Below, piece after piece: positions 40,621 to 49,583 of a stretch of DNA of 64,000 nucleotides (position 1 is its first letter; each line of letters starts with the position of its first letter). A program made the translations under genes and the position numbers. This DNA comes from Brevundimonas goettingensis (lineage in GTDB: Bacteria; Pseudomonadota; Alphaproteobacteria; Caulobacterales; Caulobacteraceae), in assembly GCF_017487405.1 (NCBI RefSeq), contig NZ_CP062222.1:2775001-2839000 (forward strand). Reading direction: 5' to 3'. The notes beneath the pieces are model-generated. The model had not been told where the DNA came from. It did not search any database and saw only the letters and a list, made by a program, of their open reading frames with translations.

Positions 40621-42399
40621 ATGGGCGACTATCTGATCGTCGGCGAAAAGGCTGGATCCTCCGTTGCCGGCGCACGATCAACCGTACTGCGGGACCAGTG
40701 CCGCGACCGGGGCTTCACGCTGCGAAGCCTTGGGCCCAGGCTCTGGCTGGCCGCACGCGGCCCGAGACCACTGAAGACACTGACCGTCGGCGCCTGGATA
40801 CTGGTCGGTGATGTCCTCAACCGCAGCCATCGCCACCTGGATCCCGCGTCGGACATCGAGCCTCATAGCTACGAGAAGAAGCTGTTCGGCCGGTTCTGGG
40901 GCCGATTCGTTGGCGTCAGACTTCGGGGCGAAGCCATCGACGCGGCGCTCAGAGACCCCTCCGGATCTCTGGAGTGTGTGACCTGGCACGATGATGATCT
41001 CATCCTTGTCGGCTCAGACATCCCTGCCTGGATCGCCCATACCCTTCCAACACCGACGCGGATCAACTTCGACCGCGTCGGCCAGGCCTTGATCGATCCC
41101 TTGCGGGTCTGGAGCGAGCTTCTGCTCGACGGCCCGCGGGCCGTGCTGCCCGGCTCGATCATGGCCTTGCCCGCGAAGGAACCCGGCGCCCTGCTCTGGC
41201 GTCCTGACGTCTTCGCCCGCCGTTCAGACCGGTGGGACATTGCGCCCGCCGCCGCGGCCGATCTGCTCATGACGTCCATCGACGAAGCCGTGACCGGCCT
41301 TTCGAGCCTCAGCGCCTGCATCGGCTGCGAAGTCTCGGGCGGGCTGGACTCCAGCGTGGTCGCGTCGAGCCTGGCGATAGCGGCCAAAGACAAGGTTCGC
41401 CTGTGGCTGAACGCTTGGGGAGAGGATCCGGGCGCGGACGAGCGACGCTATGTCGAGGACCTCGCCCGTTGTCTGGACATCACGCCGGTCTGTGTGCCTC
41501 GACCGCGGGGGAGCTTGTCGGAGGCGGATCTGCTGAGCCTCTCCCAAGGCGTGCGGCCGGGCCTCAACGCTCTGGACGGGTCATACGACGCCGCCTGGGC
41601 CTCGCAATGGCGGTCAGCCGGTGTCGAGGCCGTCATGACCGGAAAGGGCGGCGATTCCGTCCTGATCCAGGCGGCCACAGCGGATGTCTTCACCGACCGC
41701 TTTCGATCACAAGGATGGCGATCGATCTTGTCGCCCGACTTGCCCGGATTGGCGCGCTTGAACCAGCGCTCGGTGTGGTCGCTGATCGCCGAGGCGCGAC
41801 GGCGGCCGGGAACATTGCCGTCCCACGACAGTGCGGGGCCAGACTGGGTCCGGCCGGCGACACTCAAGGAAGGCGCGAGCGCTGCACATCCCTGGCTCGC
41901 GCCGACGTCCGCATCAGGCTCCGCCAGGAGCCATCAGATCGCCGGCATCGCCAGCGGCGTGTCCTTCAGTGCGCCGTCGCGCCAAACCGCAGTCGTCGAT
42001 GTCCTGCATCCCCTGCTCGCTCAGCCCGTCGTCGAAACGGCCCTGAGCCTGAGCCCGTGGCAGTTGACGCTCGGAGCCCGGGATCGCGGCCTCGTTCGGC
42101 GGGCCTTTGCCAGCCGACTGCCGCCGAGCATCATCCACCGGCGTTCGAAGGGCGAAATGACCGCCTTCTATGGACGCTTGCTGGCCCAGAGCCTCCCCGT
42201 CCTGCGGCCGTGGTTGCTGGACGGAAGACTGGCGCGCGAAGGATTGCTGGACGTCGCCACGCTGGATCAGACCCTGAAATCGGAGGTGCTCCTGTGGCGC
42301 GGCGGCTTTGGCGAGATCATGACTACGGCGGCGCTGGAAGGCTGGGTGCGGGTTTGGGAGGATCGGCTGGATCAGGCCGCGCAGACCCGGAAGGCCTGA
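40621..42399 (+). CDS. Lasso peptide isopeptide-bond-forming cyclase (C protein, asparagine synthetase-like)
   Basis: 592 residues. A glutamine-amidotransferase-like N-terminal half (without a usable nucleophilic Cys at position 2) is followed by an AANS ATPase domain with the PP-loop 'CEVSGGLDSSVVASSL' (Ser239), 'WGEDPGADERRYVEDLA' and 'KGGDSVLIQ'. It adenylates the Glu9 side chain and closes the macrolactam onto Gly1. It overlaps the isopeptidase gene by 77 bases, tail to tail. Confidence 0.93.
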   Translation: MGDYLIVGEKAGSSVAGARSTVLRDQCRDRGFTLRSLGPRLWLAARGPRPLKTLTVGAWILVGDVLNRSHRHLDPASDIEPHSYEKKLFGRFWGRFVGVRLRGEAIDAALRDPSGSLECVTWHDDDLILVGSDIPAWIAHTLPTPTRINFDRVGQALIDPLRVWSELLLDGPRAVLPGSIMALPAKEPGALLWRPDVFARRSDRWDIAPAAAADLLMTSIDEAVTGLSSLSACIGCEVSGGLDSSVVASSLAIAAKDKVRLWLNAWGEDPGADERRYVEDLARCLDITPVCVPRPRGSLSEADLLSLSQGVRPGLNALDGSYDAAWASQWRSAGVEAVMTGKGGDSVLIQAATADVFTDRFRSQGWRSILSPDLPGLARLNQRSVWSLIAEARRRPGTLPSHDSAGPDWVRPATLKEGASAAHPWLAPTSASGSARSHQIAGIASGVSFSAPSRQTAVVDVLHPLLAQPVVETALSLSPWQLTLGARDRGLVRRAFASRLPPSIIHRRSKGEMTAFYGRLLAQSLPVLRPWLLDGRLAREGLLDVATLDQTLKSEVLLWRGGFGEIMTTAALEGWVRVWEDRLDQAAQTRKA

Positions 42400-44818
42400 G
42401 CGTCTCATCCCACCAGGCGAAGAGCTGCGCGTAGAGATCGCGCGCATTGGCGGGGCTCCACATCATATGCCCCTCTCCCCAGTAGGTGACCAGACGCGAC
42501 GTTCGGTTCTGTCGGTGAAGGGCCGAGAAGATGCGCTCCGCCTGGGACATCGGCACGAAGTCCCGATCCGCTGTGATCAGCATCACTGGCTCGGTGATGC
42601 GATCGGCCGCGAACAACGGGCTCTTTTCCAGATAGACGCCAGGCTTCGCCCAGGGCGGACCGCCGGTCCCGCCCTGCCCGACCTCGGCCCATCCCATCTG
42701 ATAGGCGACGGTGGACCCCTCCTCTGGCCGGCTTCGACTGATCGGGGTGAACTCGCCCCAGGCGCCGACCAGATCGGACAGGCCGGCCCAGGACACATAG
42801 GAGCGATACCGGTGGGAGTGTGTGGCGATCCCCAGCGCCGCATAGCCTCCGTAACTATGCCCGAGGATCGCCAGCCGATCGGCCGGGAGATCCGGAACGG
42901 CTGCGAGCATCGCATCGACCGCGATGTCGACGCTTTGCGTATAGCCGTCGCTCGTATCGGAGCCCTCTCCGTCGAGGGGCATGGAGGGGGACAGAACGGC
43001 GTAGCCGGCGCCGGCGATCAGCTCCAGGCTGAGCGACACCCTCATCGTAACCGGATCCTGGAAGACGCCGTCGTCGACCGAGCCGGGATAGACCGCGACG
43101 ATCACGCCCTTGACGTCCCGCGGCGCCACGCCATCGGGGAGATAGAGGTAGCTCTGTGTGTCGCGGCCGAGGCGATCCTTGTGGGCGAGGGCCTGCGCCC
43201 GGGGCCATGACCGGTCGGCGAGTTCGGCGTTGAGACGATCGATCGTGCGTGTCCCCAGGGTGTCTGCGAGCCGCAGCGTCTGCTCGCCTTTGTCCGTCGT
43301 CAGGGAGACAATCGTCGACGGGCCGGCTGCCACGATCCGCGTCATTCCGCCTGCGGCGCCCGGCGACAGGCGGACCGCGTCGCCCTCCCCCACGGTCCGC
43401 GCCGCGCCGTTTGCCAGGACGCCCACCGCCCAGTTGCGATCGGGCGGGGTGTTGATGCGCAGACGCAGCGGCGCGAGCATGTCGGTGAACCCGGCGTCGG
43501 TGACCGCCTCATCCGGGCTGGATCGACGCTTCAGACCGCCGCTCTGCGTTTCCCACAGTCCGCCATCGGCGAACATCAGAAGGCTGTGCCCGGTACTCGC
43601 GGCCAGCCGGGCGGGAGGGGCGGCCAGTTCCCGGGTCAGAGAGACCGGCGGCTGCGTCGAACTCACGCCCCACCAGTCGAACCGGTCGCCGCCCGACAGA
43701 CGCGCGTACAGCACCGGTTGCTCGCCGTTGAGGTTGGCCCGCACGCCGCGCAGGCTGTCCAGACCGCTGCCGGCGGGAAAGGGATCGAGGCCATCGAGGC
43801 GCAGGGCGATACGGGAGCCGTCCGGCCGCACCTGAAACAGTCCCCCGGCCGCCCAGGACGCCCCGTATGCCCGGGCCCAGATCAGCAACGCACCCGAGTT
43901 CGGCGACCAGCGCAGAAGATGAGGCGCCACGTCCAGTTCCCTGACCGGCCGGGTCAGGGCGCCCGTTCGGGTGTCGATCATCACGAGGTCACCGCGTTCG
44001 GCGATATCGCTCTGGATCAGGGGGCGGGACGGGTCGGCGGCGATGCCGGCCCCGCCCAGGAGGACGGCGAAGGCGCGCCCGTCGGGCGAGGCGGCGATGT
44101 CGTGGACACGTCCGTGCAGCAGGGGTCTGACGCTGTTTGTCGTGCGGTCGAAAATCACGACGCTATGGTCGGCGAGCGGATTCTGCGTTGAGGCGACGCC
44201 GCCCTGGGTGTCCACCACCGTGCGCGACGGAGTCTTCCCGTGCGCCATCGCGGCCCATTGACGCGCGACCTCCATCTGGCTGTCGCCGTCGTGACGCAGA
44301 ACCCACGGCAGGCTTGCGTCCGGACGCACCGTCATCGCCAGACGGTCCTCATCGAGCCAGGCCGCGAAGGCGCCGGCGACCGGCATGTCCGGCGTCAGGC
44401 CGGTCCAGTGGACGGTGCGCATGGCCATGTCGACCACGCCAGCCTCGAGCTTTCGGTCGGCCAGCCGATAGACCAGCAGTCGGGCGCCCGACGGCGACCA
44501 GGGACCCAGGATCAGCCCGCCGGATCCGGCGTTCGCCAGCAAAGGCGCGGGCGCTCCTCCATGGCGCAGGTCGAGCGAATAGAGAGCGCTGACCGTCCAG
44601 ACCGAGCGGTAGCCGAGATCGTAGTCCGTGGCGGCGTCAAAGGCGCCGCGCCGCTCATAGACAAGCCACGAGGCTCCGGGATCGATCGTGACCGTTCCGA
44701 TCGTCTCGAGGGCGACAACGTCATCGATGGTAACGGGGCGAGATTGGGCCAGGGTCTGGGTCGAGATCCAGACGAGCGTCATCACCGCCGCCGCGAGGCG
44801 GGCGAACCTTCCGGACAT
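42323..44818 (-). CDS. Lasso peptide isopeptidase (S9 prolyl-oligopeptidase family)
   Basis: 831 residues with a signal peptide (residues 1-24, 'TLVWISTQTLAQS'). A seven-bladed propeller-like N-terminal part is followed by an alpha/beta hydrolase domain with 'AILGHSYGGYAALGIATHSH' (Ser655), 'VMLITADRDFVPMSQAERIF' (Asp) and 'TYWGEGHMMWSPANARDLYA' (His). This matches the periplasmic isopeptidases, such as AtxE2, that linearise imported lasso peptides in Caulobacterales and sphingomonads. It is next to the TonB receptor. Confidence 0.9.
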   Translation of the reverse strand: MSGRFARLAAAVMTLVWISTQTLAQSRPVTIDDVVALETIGTVTIDPGASWLVYERRGAFDAATDYDLGYRSVWTVSALYSLDLRHGGAPAPLLANAGSGGLILGPWSPSGARLLVYRLADRKLEAGVVDMAMRTVHWTGLTPDMPVAGAFAAWLDEDRLAMTVRPDASLPWVLRHDGDSQMEVARQWAAMAHGKTPSRTVVDTQGGVASTQNPLADHSVVIFDRTTNSVRPLLHGRVHDIAASPDGRAFAVLLGGAGIAADPSRPLIQSDIAERGDLVMIDTRTGALTRPVRELDVAPHLLRWSPNSGALLIWARAYGASWAAGGLFQVRPDGSRIALRLDGLDPFPAGSGLDSLRGVRANLNGEQPVLYARLSGGDRFDWWGVSSTQPPVSLTRELAAPPARLAASTGHSLLMFADGGLWETQSGGLKRRSSPDEAVTDAGFTDMLAPLRLRINTPPDRNWAVGVLANGAARTVGEGDAVRLSPGAAGGMTRIVAAGPSTIVSLTTDKGEQTLRLADTLGTRTIDRLNAELADRSWPRAQALAHKDRLGRDTQSYLYLPDGVAPRDVKGVIVAVYPGSVDDGVFQDPVTMRVSLSLELIAGAGYAVLSPSMPLDGEGSDTSDGYTQSVDIAVDAMLAAVPDLPADRLAILGHSYGGYAALGIATHSHRYRSYVSWAGLSDLVGAWGEFTPISRSRPEEGSTVAYQMGWAEVGQGGTGGPPWAKPGVYLEKSPLFAADRITEPVMLITADRDFVPMSQAERIFSALHRQNRTSRLVTYWGEGHMMWSPANARDLYAQLFAWWDETLRPSGSARPDPADPPKPAPSLPAPP

Positions 44819-44825
44819 GCGGGGC

Positions 44826-47765
44826 CTACCAGCGCCTGGTCAGCTGGAACGCGGCGACGCGCCCGAGCAGATTGGCCTGACCCGGGTCGAAACCGTAGCC
44901 CGTCGGATTGTCGTAGAAGGGCGGGTCCCGGTCGAACAGGTTCTGGACCGTCAGGGCGACGGTCAGGCCGTCCCACCCGCCGCCGACGGGCGACCAGCCG
45001 AGGCTGAGATCGGCCGTGTCCCAGGACTCGATCCTGCGACCCGCAGCGTCCGCATAGTCGGACACATGGATCCAGTGCAGGTCCGCCGAATACTCCCGCC
45101 ACCGCGTCGAGGCGCCCGCCCGCGACCGCAGCCTTGTGGGACGCCCGACCTGGTCGAGCACGTCCAGCGTGGGCGCGGCGGGCGTTGTTTGCGTGCGATA
45201 GTCGAACAGCCACGAGGCGGTCGCGTCGAAGGTCACCGTCGCCTCACCCAGCGTGACCGGATAGGCGGCCGCGAGATCCAGACCGCTGAGGGCGACCGAG
45301 GCCGCGTTGACCCAGCGGCCATCCAGCACGGCGCCGTAGGTCGAGGGCGGGAACAGATTTCCGAAAACAAAGCCGGGCGTGGAAATATAGCTCTGGACCA
45401 GGGCAAGGTCGGCGGCGTTGGCGGGGTCGATCAGGTGAACGAACGGCGCCAGCGATGGATCGGTGAGAACCCCTGAGAGGTTCTCGTTGGTGGGTTGGGC
45501 GATGCGGTTCTCAAACCGTGTGTTGAAGTAGCTTGCACTCAGTTGCAGCCCGTTGGCGCGGCGATAGTCGAACCCGGCTGTCCAGGTTTCGGCCGTCTCC
45601 GGCTTCAGGTCGGGATTGCCCCCGTACAGATAGATGGCCAGAAGCCGGGATCCGTCGGCGCGGGGGACGAGCGTCGCGCCCACCGCGGACTCATCGAACA
45701 ACTGCGGAAGCGCAGGCGCGCGAAACGACGTGCCCCAGGATCCCCGAAATGTCAGGTCGGCGACCGGCGACCAGACCAGACCGAGCTTGGGATTGGAGGT
45801 GGTTCCGAAGTCGTCGTAGTCCTCGATCCGGCCCGCGACCGAGAGCTCCAGCCGTCGCAAGCCAGGCCGCGCATTGTCCGGACCAAAGAGGGGGAGACGC
45901 GCCTCGGCGAAGGCCGCCGCGATCGTGCGATCACGCTGCGGCGTCTCTGTTACGATCGGAGTGAGCGACGACAGGAAGGACGTCGAGCGCGTCTCGAAGG
46001 CCTCGTTACGCCACTGGGCGCCGACGGCGATCTTCAGATCGCCGCCCGGCAGGGTCGTGAGTGGGCCTTCCAGAAGCAGGTTGGCGGACATGGCGCGACT
46101 GCGGTCGAGTTCGCTGGAATATCCGGCGCCGATGAAGTCCAGCACTGCCGAGCCGTTCGCGGCGCCGGCGCCGAAGGGATTGAAATAACCGTCGCGCGCA
46201 GCGCTGTAGGCCGTGGCGGGATCGTCGGGCGTATTGCCCAGAGCCTCATCCAGACGCGCAGTGTTGACCCGGTCCGTGATAGCCGCCTCGCCCCGCTCGT
46301 CGGCGTAGGACAGGTAGCCTTCCAGCGACCAGCCCTTCCCGAAATCGTAGCTGGCGCCCGCCGTCACGCCCACGCTGCGTGACGAGCCTGATTGCCGGGT
46401 CAGGCCCAGATCGCCCAGGAATGAATAGGCGATCGTGTGCTCCGTCTGCCCGTTTGGCGACACGAAGAAGGGATTGGCGTCTGTGACCTCCAGAATGGTC
46501 GCCGCCGCGACGTTGTCGAAGCCATAGGTGCGGCGACTGAAACGCACGTCAGCCGTCAGATCCAGCCGATCGCCAATCGATTGCCGGACCCGGCCGTAGA
46601 CACTGTGGCGCTCGAGCTCGGGCGAAAGATCCACGCCGAACGACGGCGCTTGCAGATTGGCCTGGCCCGCCGCGGAATCCGCGGGCGTCCGCGCCGCCCC
46701 GGTCGCGTTTGGCCGGATGGCGAAGCTCGCGACATAGCTGCCAATCCCCGGATCGAAGTCGACGATATTGCCGGGGGCGCTGAAGATGCCGCGCCAGTCC
46801 GAACCGCCGAAGGGCCTCAGATCGCCCGTCGCCGTATAGGCGCGATCACGCGCGTTCAACGGGTTCTGATGCTGGTACTCGTAGGACAGGAGCGCGGAGC
46901 CCGATGACCAGGATGTCCCCGCCAGATGCGAGGCCTGCACCGTCTCGGCTCCACCTTCCGCCGCCGACACCCGAAACCGGCTTTCCTGCCCGTCGAACGC
47001 GCGCCGCATGATGATGTTGACGACGCCGGCGACCGCGTCGGCGCCGTACAAGGCCGACGCGCCGTCGAGCAAGACGTCCACGCGCTCGACCGCGGCCGAC
47101 GGCAAGGCGGAAACGTCGGCGAACTCGGCCATGAAGCCCGTGCCGGCCAGACGGCGTCCGTTGACCAGAACCAGGGTCGCGTCGGTCCCCAGTCCCCTGA
47201 GATTGATCCCTGTCGCCACGACGCCGTTGGAGCCGCTGCCGTCGGCGCCGGCCAGCAGTGCGCCCGGCGTGCCGCTGCCCTGATAGTTCTGCGGCAGGTC
47301 GGTCAGCACCTCGGCGACCGTTCCGCGCCCCCTGCGATCCAGGGCGTCGCGATCGAGAACCAGAACGGGCGACGCCAGTTCGCCGGACCCCTTCAGCAAG
47401 GTCCCGGTGACGATGACGTCCTCCACCTGGGTCGTCGGATCCTCGGAGGCGGCGGACTGCATCCGGCGCAGCACGAAGACGCCGGGTCGGGTCTGGGTCC
47501 AGCTGAGCCCCGAGCCCGCCAACAGTCGGGTCAGCCCGGCCAGCGGTTCATAAGGTCCATGCAATCCGGCCGTTTGTGCGCCTGCCACGGTCTCGGGCGT
47601 GTAGACGATCTGCAGCCCGGACTGGGCGCCGAACACCGGCAAGGCGTCAGCGAGCGCGCCGGGAGCAATGCTGAACGGGCGCGCCTCCTGAGCGGCGACG
47701 GCGCTGCTGATCGCAGTGACGGACACGGCCGCCAGGGCCCCGGCGAGATAACGGTACTGACTCAT
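44826..47765 (-). CDS. TonB-dependent receptor with N-terminal signalling (STN) domain
   Basis: 979 residues. Signal peptide ('SVTAISSAVAAQ'), an STN secretin/TonB short domain at about residues 30-105 ('FSIAPGALADALPVFGAQSG'), TonB box 'VEDVIVTG', plug domain ('GINLRGLGTDATLVLVNGRR', 'ERVDVLLDGASALYGADAVA') and a barrel ending in 'AFQLTRRW'. The STN domain signals to the FecR-like protein encoded downstream on the same strand. It probably imports or senses the lasso peptide, a role inferred from the neighbours. Confidence 0.93.
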   Translation of the reverse strand: MSQYRYLAGALAAVSVTAISSAVAAQEARPFSIAPGALADALPVFGAQSGLQIVYTPETVAGAQTAGLHGPYEPLAGLTRLLAGSGLSWTQTRPGVFVLRRMQSAASEDPTTQVEDVIVTGTLLKGSGELASPVLVLDRDALDRRGRGTVAEVLTDLPQNYQGSGTPGALLAGADGSGSNGVVATGINLRGLGTDATLVLVNGRRLAGTGFMAEFADVSALPSAAVERVDVLLDGASALYGADAVAGVVNIIMRRAFDGQESRFRVSAAEGGAETVQASHLAGTSWSSGSALLSYEYQHQNPLNARDRAYTATGDLRPFGGSDWRGIFSAPGNIVDFDPGIGSYVASFAIRPNATGAARTPADSAAGQANLQAPSFGVDLSPELERHSVYGRVRQSIGDRLDLTADVRFSRRTYGFDNVAAATILEVTDANPFFVSPNGQTEHTIAYSFLGDLGLTRQSGSSRSVGVTAGASYDFGKGWSLEGYLSYADERGEAAITDRVNTARLDEALGNTPDDPATAYSAARDGYFNPFGAGAANGSAVLDFIGAGYSSELDRSRAMSANLLLEGPLTTLPGGDLKIAVGAQWRNEAFETRSTSFLSSLTPIVTETPQRDRTIAAAFAEARLPLFGPDNARPGLRRLELSVAGRIEDYDDFGTTSNPKLGLVWSPVADLTFRGSWGTSFRAPALPQLFDESAVGATLVPRADGSRLLAIYLYGGNPDLKPETAETWTAGFDYRRANGLQLSASYFNTRFENRIAQPTNENLSGVLTDPSLAPFVHLIDPANAADLALVQSYISTPGFVFGNLFPPSTYGAVLDGRWVNAASVALSGLDLAAAYPVTLGEATVTFDATASWLFDYRTQTTPAAPTLDVLDQVGRPTRLRSRAGASTRWREYSADLHWIHVSDYADAAGRRIESWDTADLSLGWSPVGGGWDGLTVALTVQNLFDRDPPFYDNPTGYGFDPGQANLLGRVAAFQLTRRW

Positions 47766-47812
47766 ATTCTGGATCCCCTCCGACGCGCGAGGTGCGTCGG
47801 AGGGTTGACGGC

Positions 47813-48811
47813 TCAGCCTCGGGTTTCTCCCAATGGCTCGCGCAACATTTTATCAGCTGTCAGACGAACCGACCCGTCGGGGTTGGTCGTCGCCCTCAGT
47901 TGGAACAGTTCGCAGATGGCCGACACAAAGGCCTCGCGATCACCGGTGTGAAAGACGCCGCTGAGCGGCTGTGCGAGGGGTGTTCCCGGCGCCAGGACGA
48001 TCTTGTCGGTGAGATAGCGGTTCACCTCCTCGACCGCCTCGCTCAGAGGCGTCGCGCGGAAGACAAGACGTCCTTCCGCCCAGCTGGTGGCATCGGCGAC
48101 ATTGATGGTCTGGGTCTGAAGGCCCTGCGGCGACACCAGAGCCCGTTGGCCGGTCGCCAGACGCTTGGGCGGGCCGGCCGGGAGGTCGGGGCCAGTGACT
48201 TCGACCAGTCCCGACACCATCGATACCGTCACCCCGGTCCCGGCGCGTCGAACGTCGAACACCGTGCCGACGGCGCGCACCTGGGTTGCGCCGGCCAGGA
48301 CGATGAAGGGCCGCGAGCGGTCATGGGCGACGTTGAAAAGCGCCCTGCCTCCTTCAAGTTCGACCCGTCGTTGTCCGCCGCTGAAGGCGACCTTGATGCT
48401 GGATCCCGTATCCAGTCTGACAGTCGAGCCGTCGGCCAGTTGCACGACGCGTTCCTCGCCCACATCCGTCGCATAGGCGTTGCGACCCTGGAACCAGAAG
48501 GTCCCGCCGATCGCCAAAGCAATCCCCGTCGAGGCGACCAGCGCTCCGATCCAGATCCGGCTGCGATCGGGCTTCTTCTTGCGGGCCATGGCATCGGCGA
48601 TCGCCGTCTGGATATCCGGCCGTCCCTCCAAGGCCCGGGCCTTGGTCCACATAGCCTGAACCTTGCCGTAGGCTTCGTCGTTCAGGGGATCCTGCCGCCA
48701 TTCATAGAATTCGCTGATCATGTCGGCCGAGACGCTGCGGTTCGCCAGCCGGGTATGCCAGGACGCGGCTTCTGCATCGGCCTTCGCCACGCGACGCTGT
48801 TGATCGCTCAT
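47813..48811 (-). CDS. FecR-type anti-sigma factor
   Basis: 332 residues. N-terminal DUF4880 region ('AASWHTRLANRSVSADMISE', 'FYEWRQDPLNDEAYGKVQAM') in the cytoplasm, a transmembrane helix near residue 95, then the periplasmic FecR domain ('RVVQLADGSTVRLDTGSSIK', 'LEGGRALFNVAHDRSRPFIV') and a C-terminal secretin-like part. It relays the STN signal to the ECF sigma factor encoded 12 bases upstream. Confidence 0.93.
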   Translation of the reverse strand: MSDQQRRVAKADAEAASWHTRLANRSVSADMISEFYEWRQDPLNDEAYGKVQAMWTKARALEGRPDIQTAIADAMARKKKPDRSRIWIGALVASTGIALAIGGTFWFQGRNAYATDVGEERVVQLADGSTVRLDTGSSIKVAFSGGQRRVELEGGRALFNVAHDRSRPFIVLAGATQVRAVGTVFDVRRAGTGVTVSMVSGLVEVTGPDLPAGPPKRLATGQRALVSPQGLQTQTINVADATSWAEGRLVFRATPLSEAVEEVNRYLTDKIVLAPGTPLAQPLSGVFHTGDREAFVSAICELFQLRATTNPDGSVRLTADKMLREPLGETRG

Positions 48812-48823
48812 GTCGATCTCCCC

Positions 48824-49318
48824 TCAGAGAGACAATCGAGCCGTACAAAGGGCCGTCGCCTTTGTCATACGCCATTCTACAGTCTTGATGGAGATGCCCA
48901 ACTGCTCACCGATCTGCGCGTGGCTCAAACATGCGAAGCGACTTAACACAAAGACATCACGCAAGGGCTCTGGCAAGCCAAGCACGATTTCTTCCAGCAG
49001 CACAGCTTCAAGTTGGTCGGATTGGGCCTGGCCCGAGCGACGCAGCGCATCGGCGGATTTCTCTATCACGGCGCGGTGCCTGTGCCGGTCGAGCGCGAGA
49101 TTGATCGCCGTGCGCAGGAGGAAAGCCTTGGGATGGCGGATGGCCTCGACGAGGTCGAGCGACGCGATGCGGACCCATGTGTCCTGAACCACATCGTCGG
49201 CGTCCTGGGCGCCGAAGCGTTTGCGTACGGCGCGGGTGAGCCACCGGTCGTAACGCTCATGCAGCGCCGACAGACCGGGGGCGTCTTGTCTGCCTATTCG
49301 TCCATAGCCATCCGTCAC
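48824..49318 (-). CDS. ECF RNA polymerase sigma factor (FecI-like)
   Basis: The GTG at 49316-49318 is preferred (VTDGYGRIGRQDAPGLSALH): GGAGG lies seven bases upstream and the length (164 aa) fits FecI. Sigma2 ('VQDTWVRIASLDL', 'AFLLRTAINLALDRHRHRAV') and sigma4 ('LSRFACLSHAQIGEQLGISI') regions are clear. A longer in-frame N-terminus to 49435 is possible. Together with FecR and the TonB receptor it should activate the lasso uptake genes when substrate binds. Confidence 0.9.
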   Translation of the reverse strand: MTDGYGRIGRQDAPGLSALHERYDRWLTRAVRKRFGAQDADDVVQDTWVRIASLDLVEAIRHPKAFLLRTAINLALDRHRHRAVIEKSADALRRSGQAQSDQLEAVLLEEIVLGLPEPLRDVFVLSRFACLSHAQIGEQLGISIKTVEWRMTKATALCTARLSL

Positions 49319-49348
49319 GGGCTCGCCTCCAGTTGAAGAGGCGAGCCC
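49319..49348 (-). promoter_or_regulatory. Perfect hairpin masking the ribosome binding site of the ECF sigma gene
   Basis: An 11-base inverted repeat (GGGCTCGCCTC and GAGGCGAGCCC on the transcript) with an eight-base loop ends directly at the GTG start of the sigma gene. The Shine-Dalgarno GGAGG begins at the last loop base and runs into the 3' arm, so folding hides it. It looks like a translational switch. Confidence 0.55.
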
Positions 49349-49358
49349 GGCCGAAGCA

Positions 49359-49410
49359 CCGGGTGTCGAGAACATGCTTGAGCACGCGCCGACGCCTTTA
49401 GCGCCCGAAG
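49359..49410 (-). repeat. Diverged repeat, copy A
   Basis: Shares about 40 of some 54 aligned positions with copy B at 61228-61278 in the same orientation. Identical blocks include CCGGGTG, GAGAACATG, CTTGA, GCCTTT and CGAAG. It lies about 41 bases upstream of the sigma-factor GTG. The rest of the 265-base gap to dndA shows nothing else clear. Confidence 0.45.
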
Positions 49411-49583
49411 ACGCCTGGACATGCACGCCAGCCACGCCGCTGCTGCGGAACCTGGAAGTTAAGCCGTTTCAAGCGAGGTTCTCACGCCTCGGCGTCCGTA
49501 AAGGACGCGGCCCTACGGTGAATCAGTCTGCGGTGGTTTGCAAGGGCACGATCTGCCTCTGCGCCTCGCGTTACACTGCCAGT

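Noticed and set aside
46926..47951. Plus-strand open frame opposite the TonB receptor
   Set aside because: No domain or start signal; the minus strand has clear plug and STN motifs.
49319..49435. Longer N-terminus for the ECF sigma factor (start at 49435)
   Set aside because: It covers the hairpin and the diverged repeat and is low-complexity; the GTG at 49318 has GGAGG and gives the usual length.
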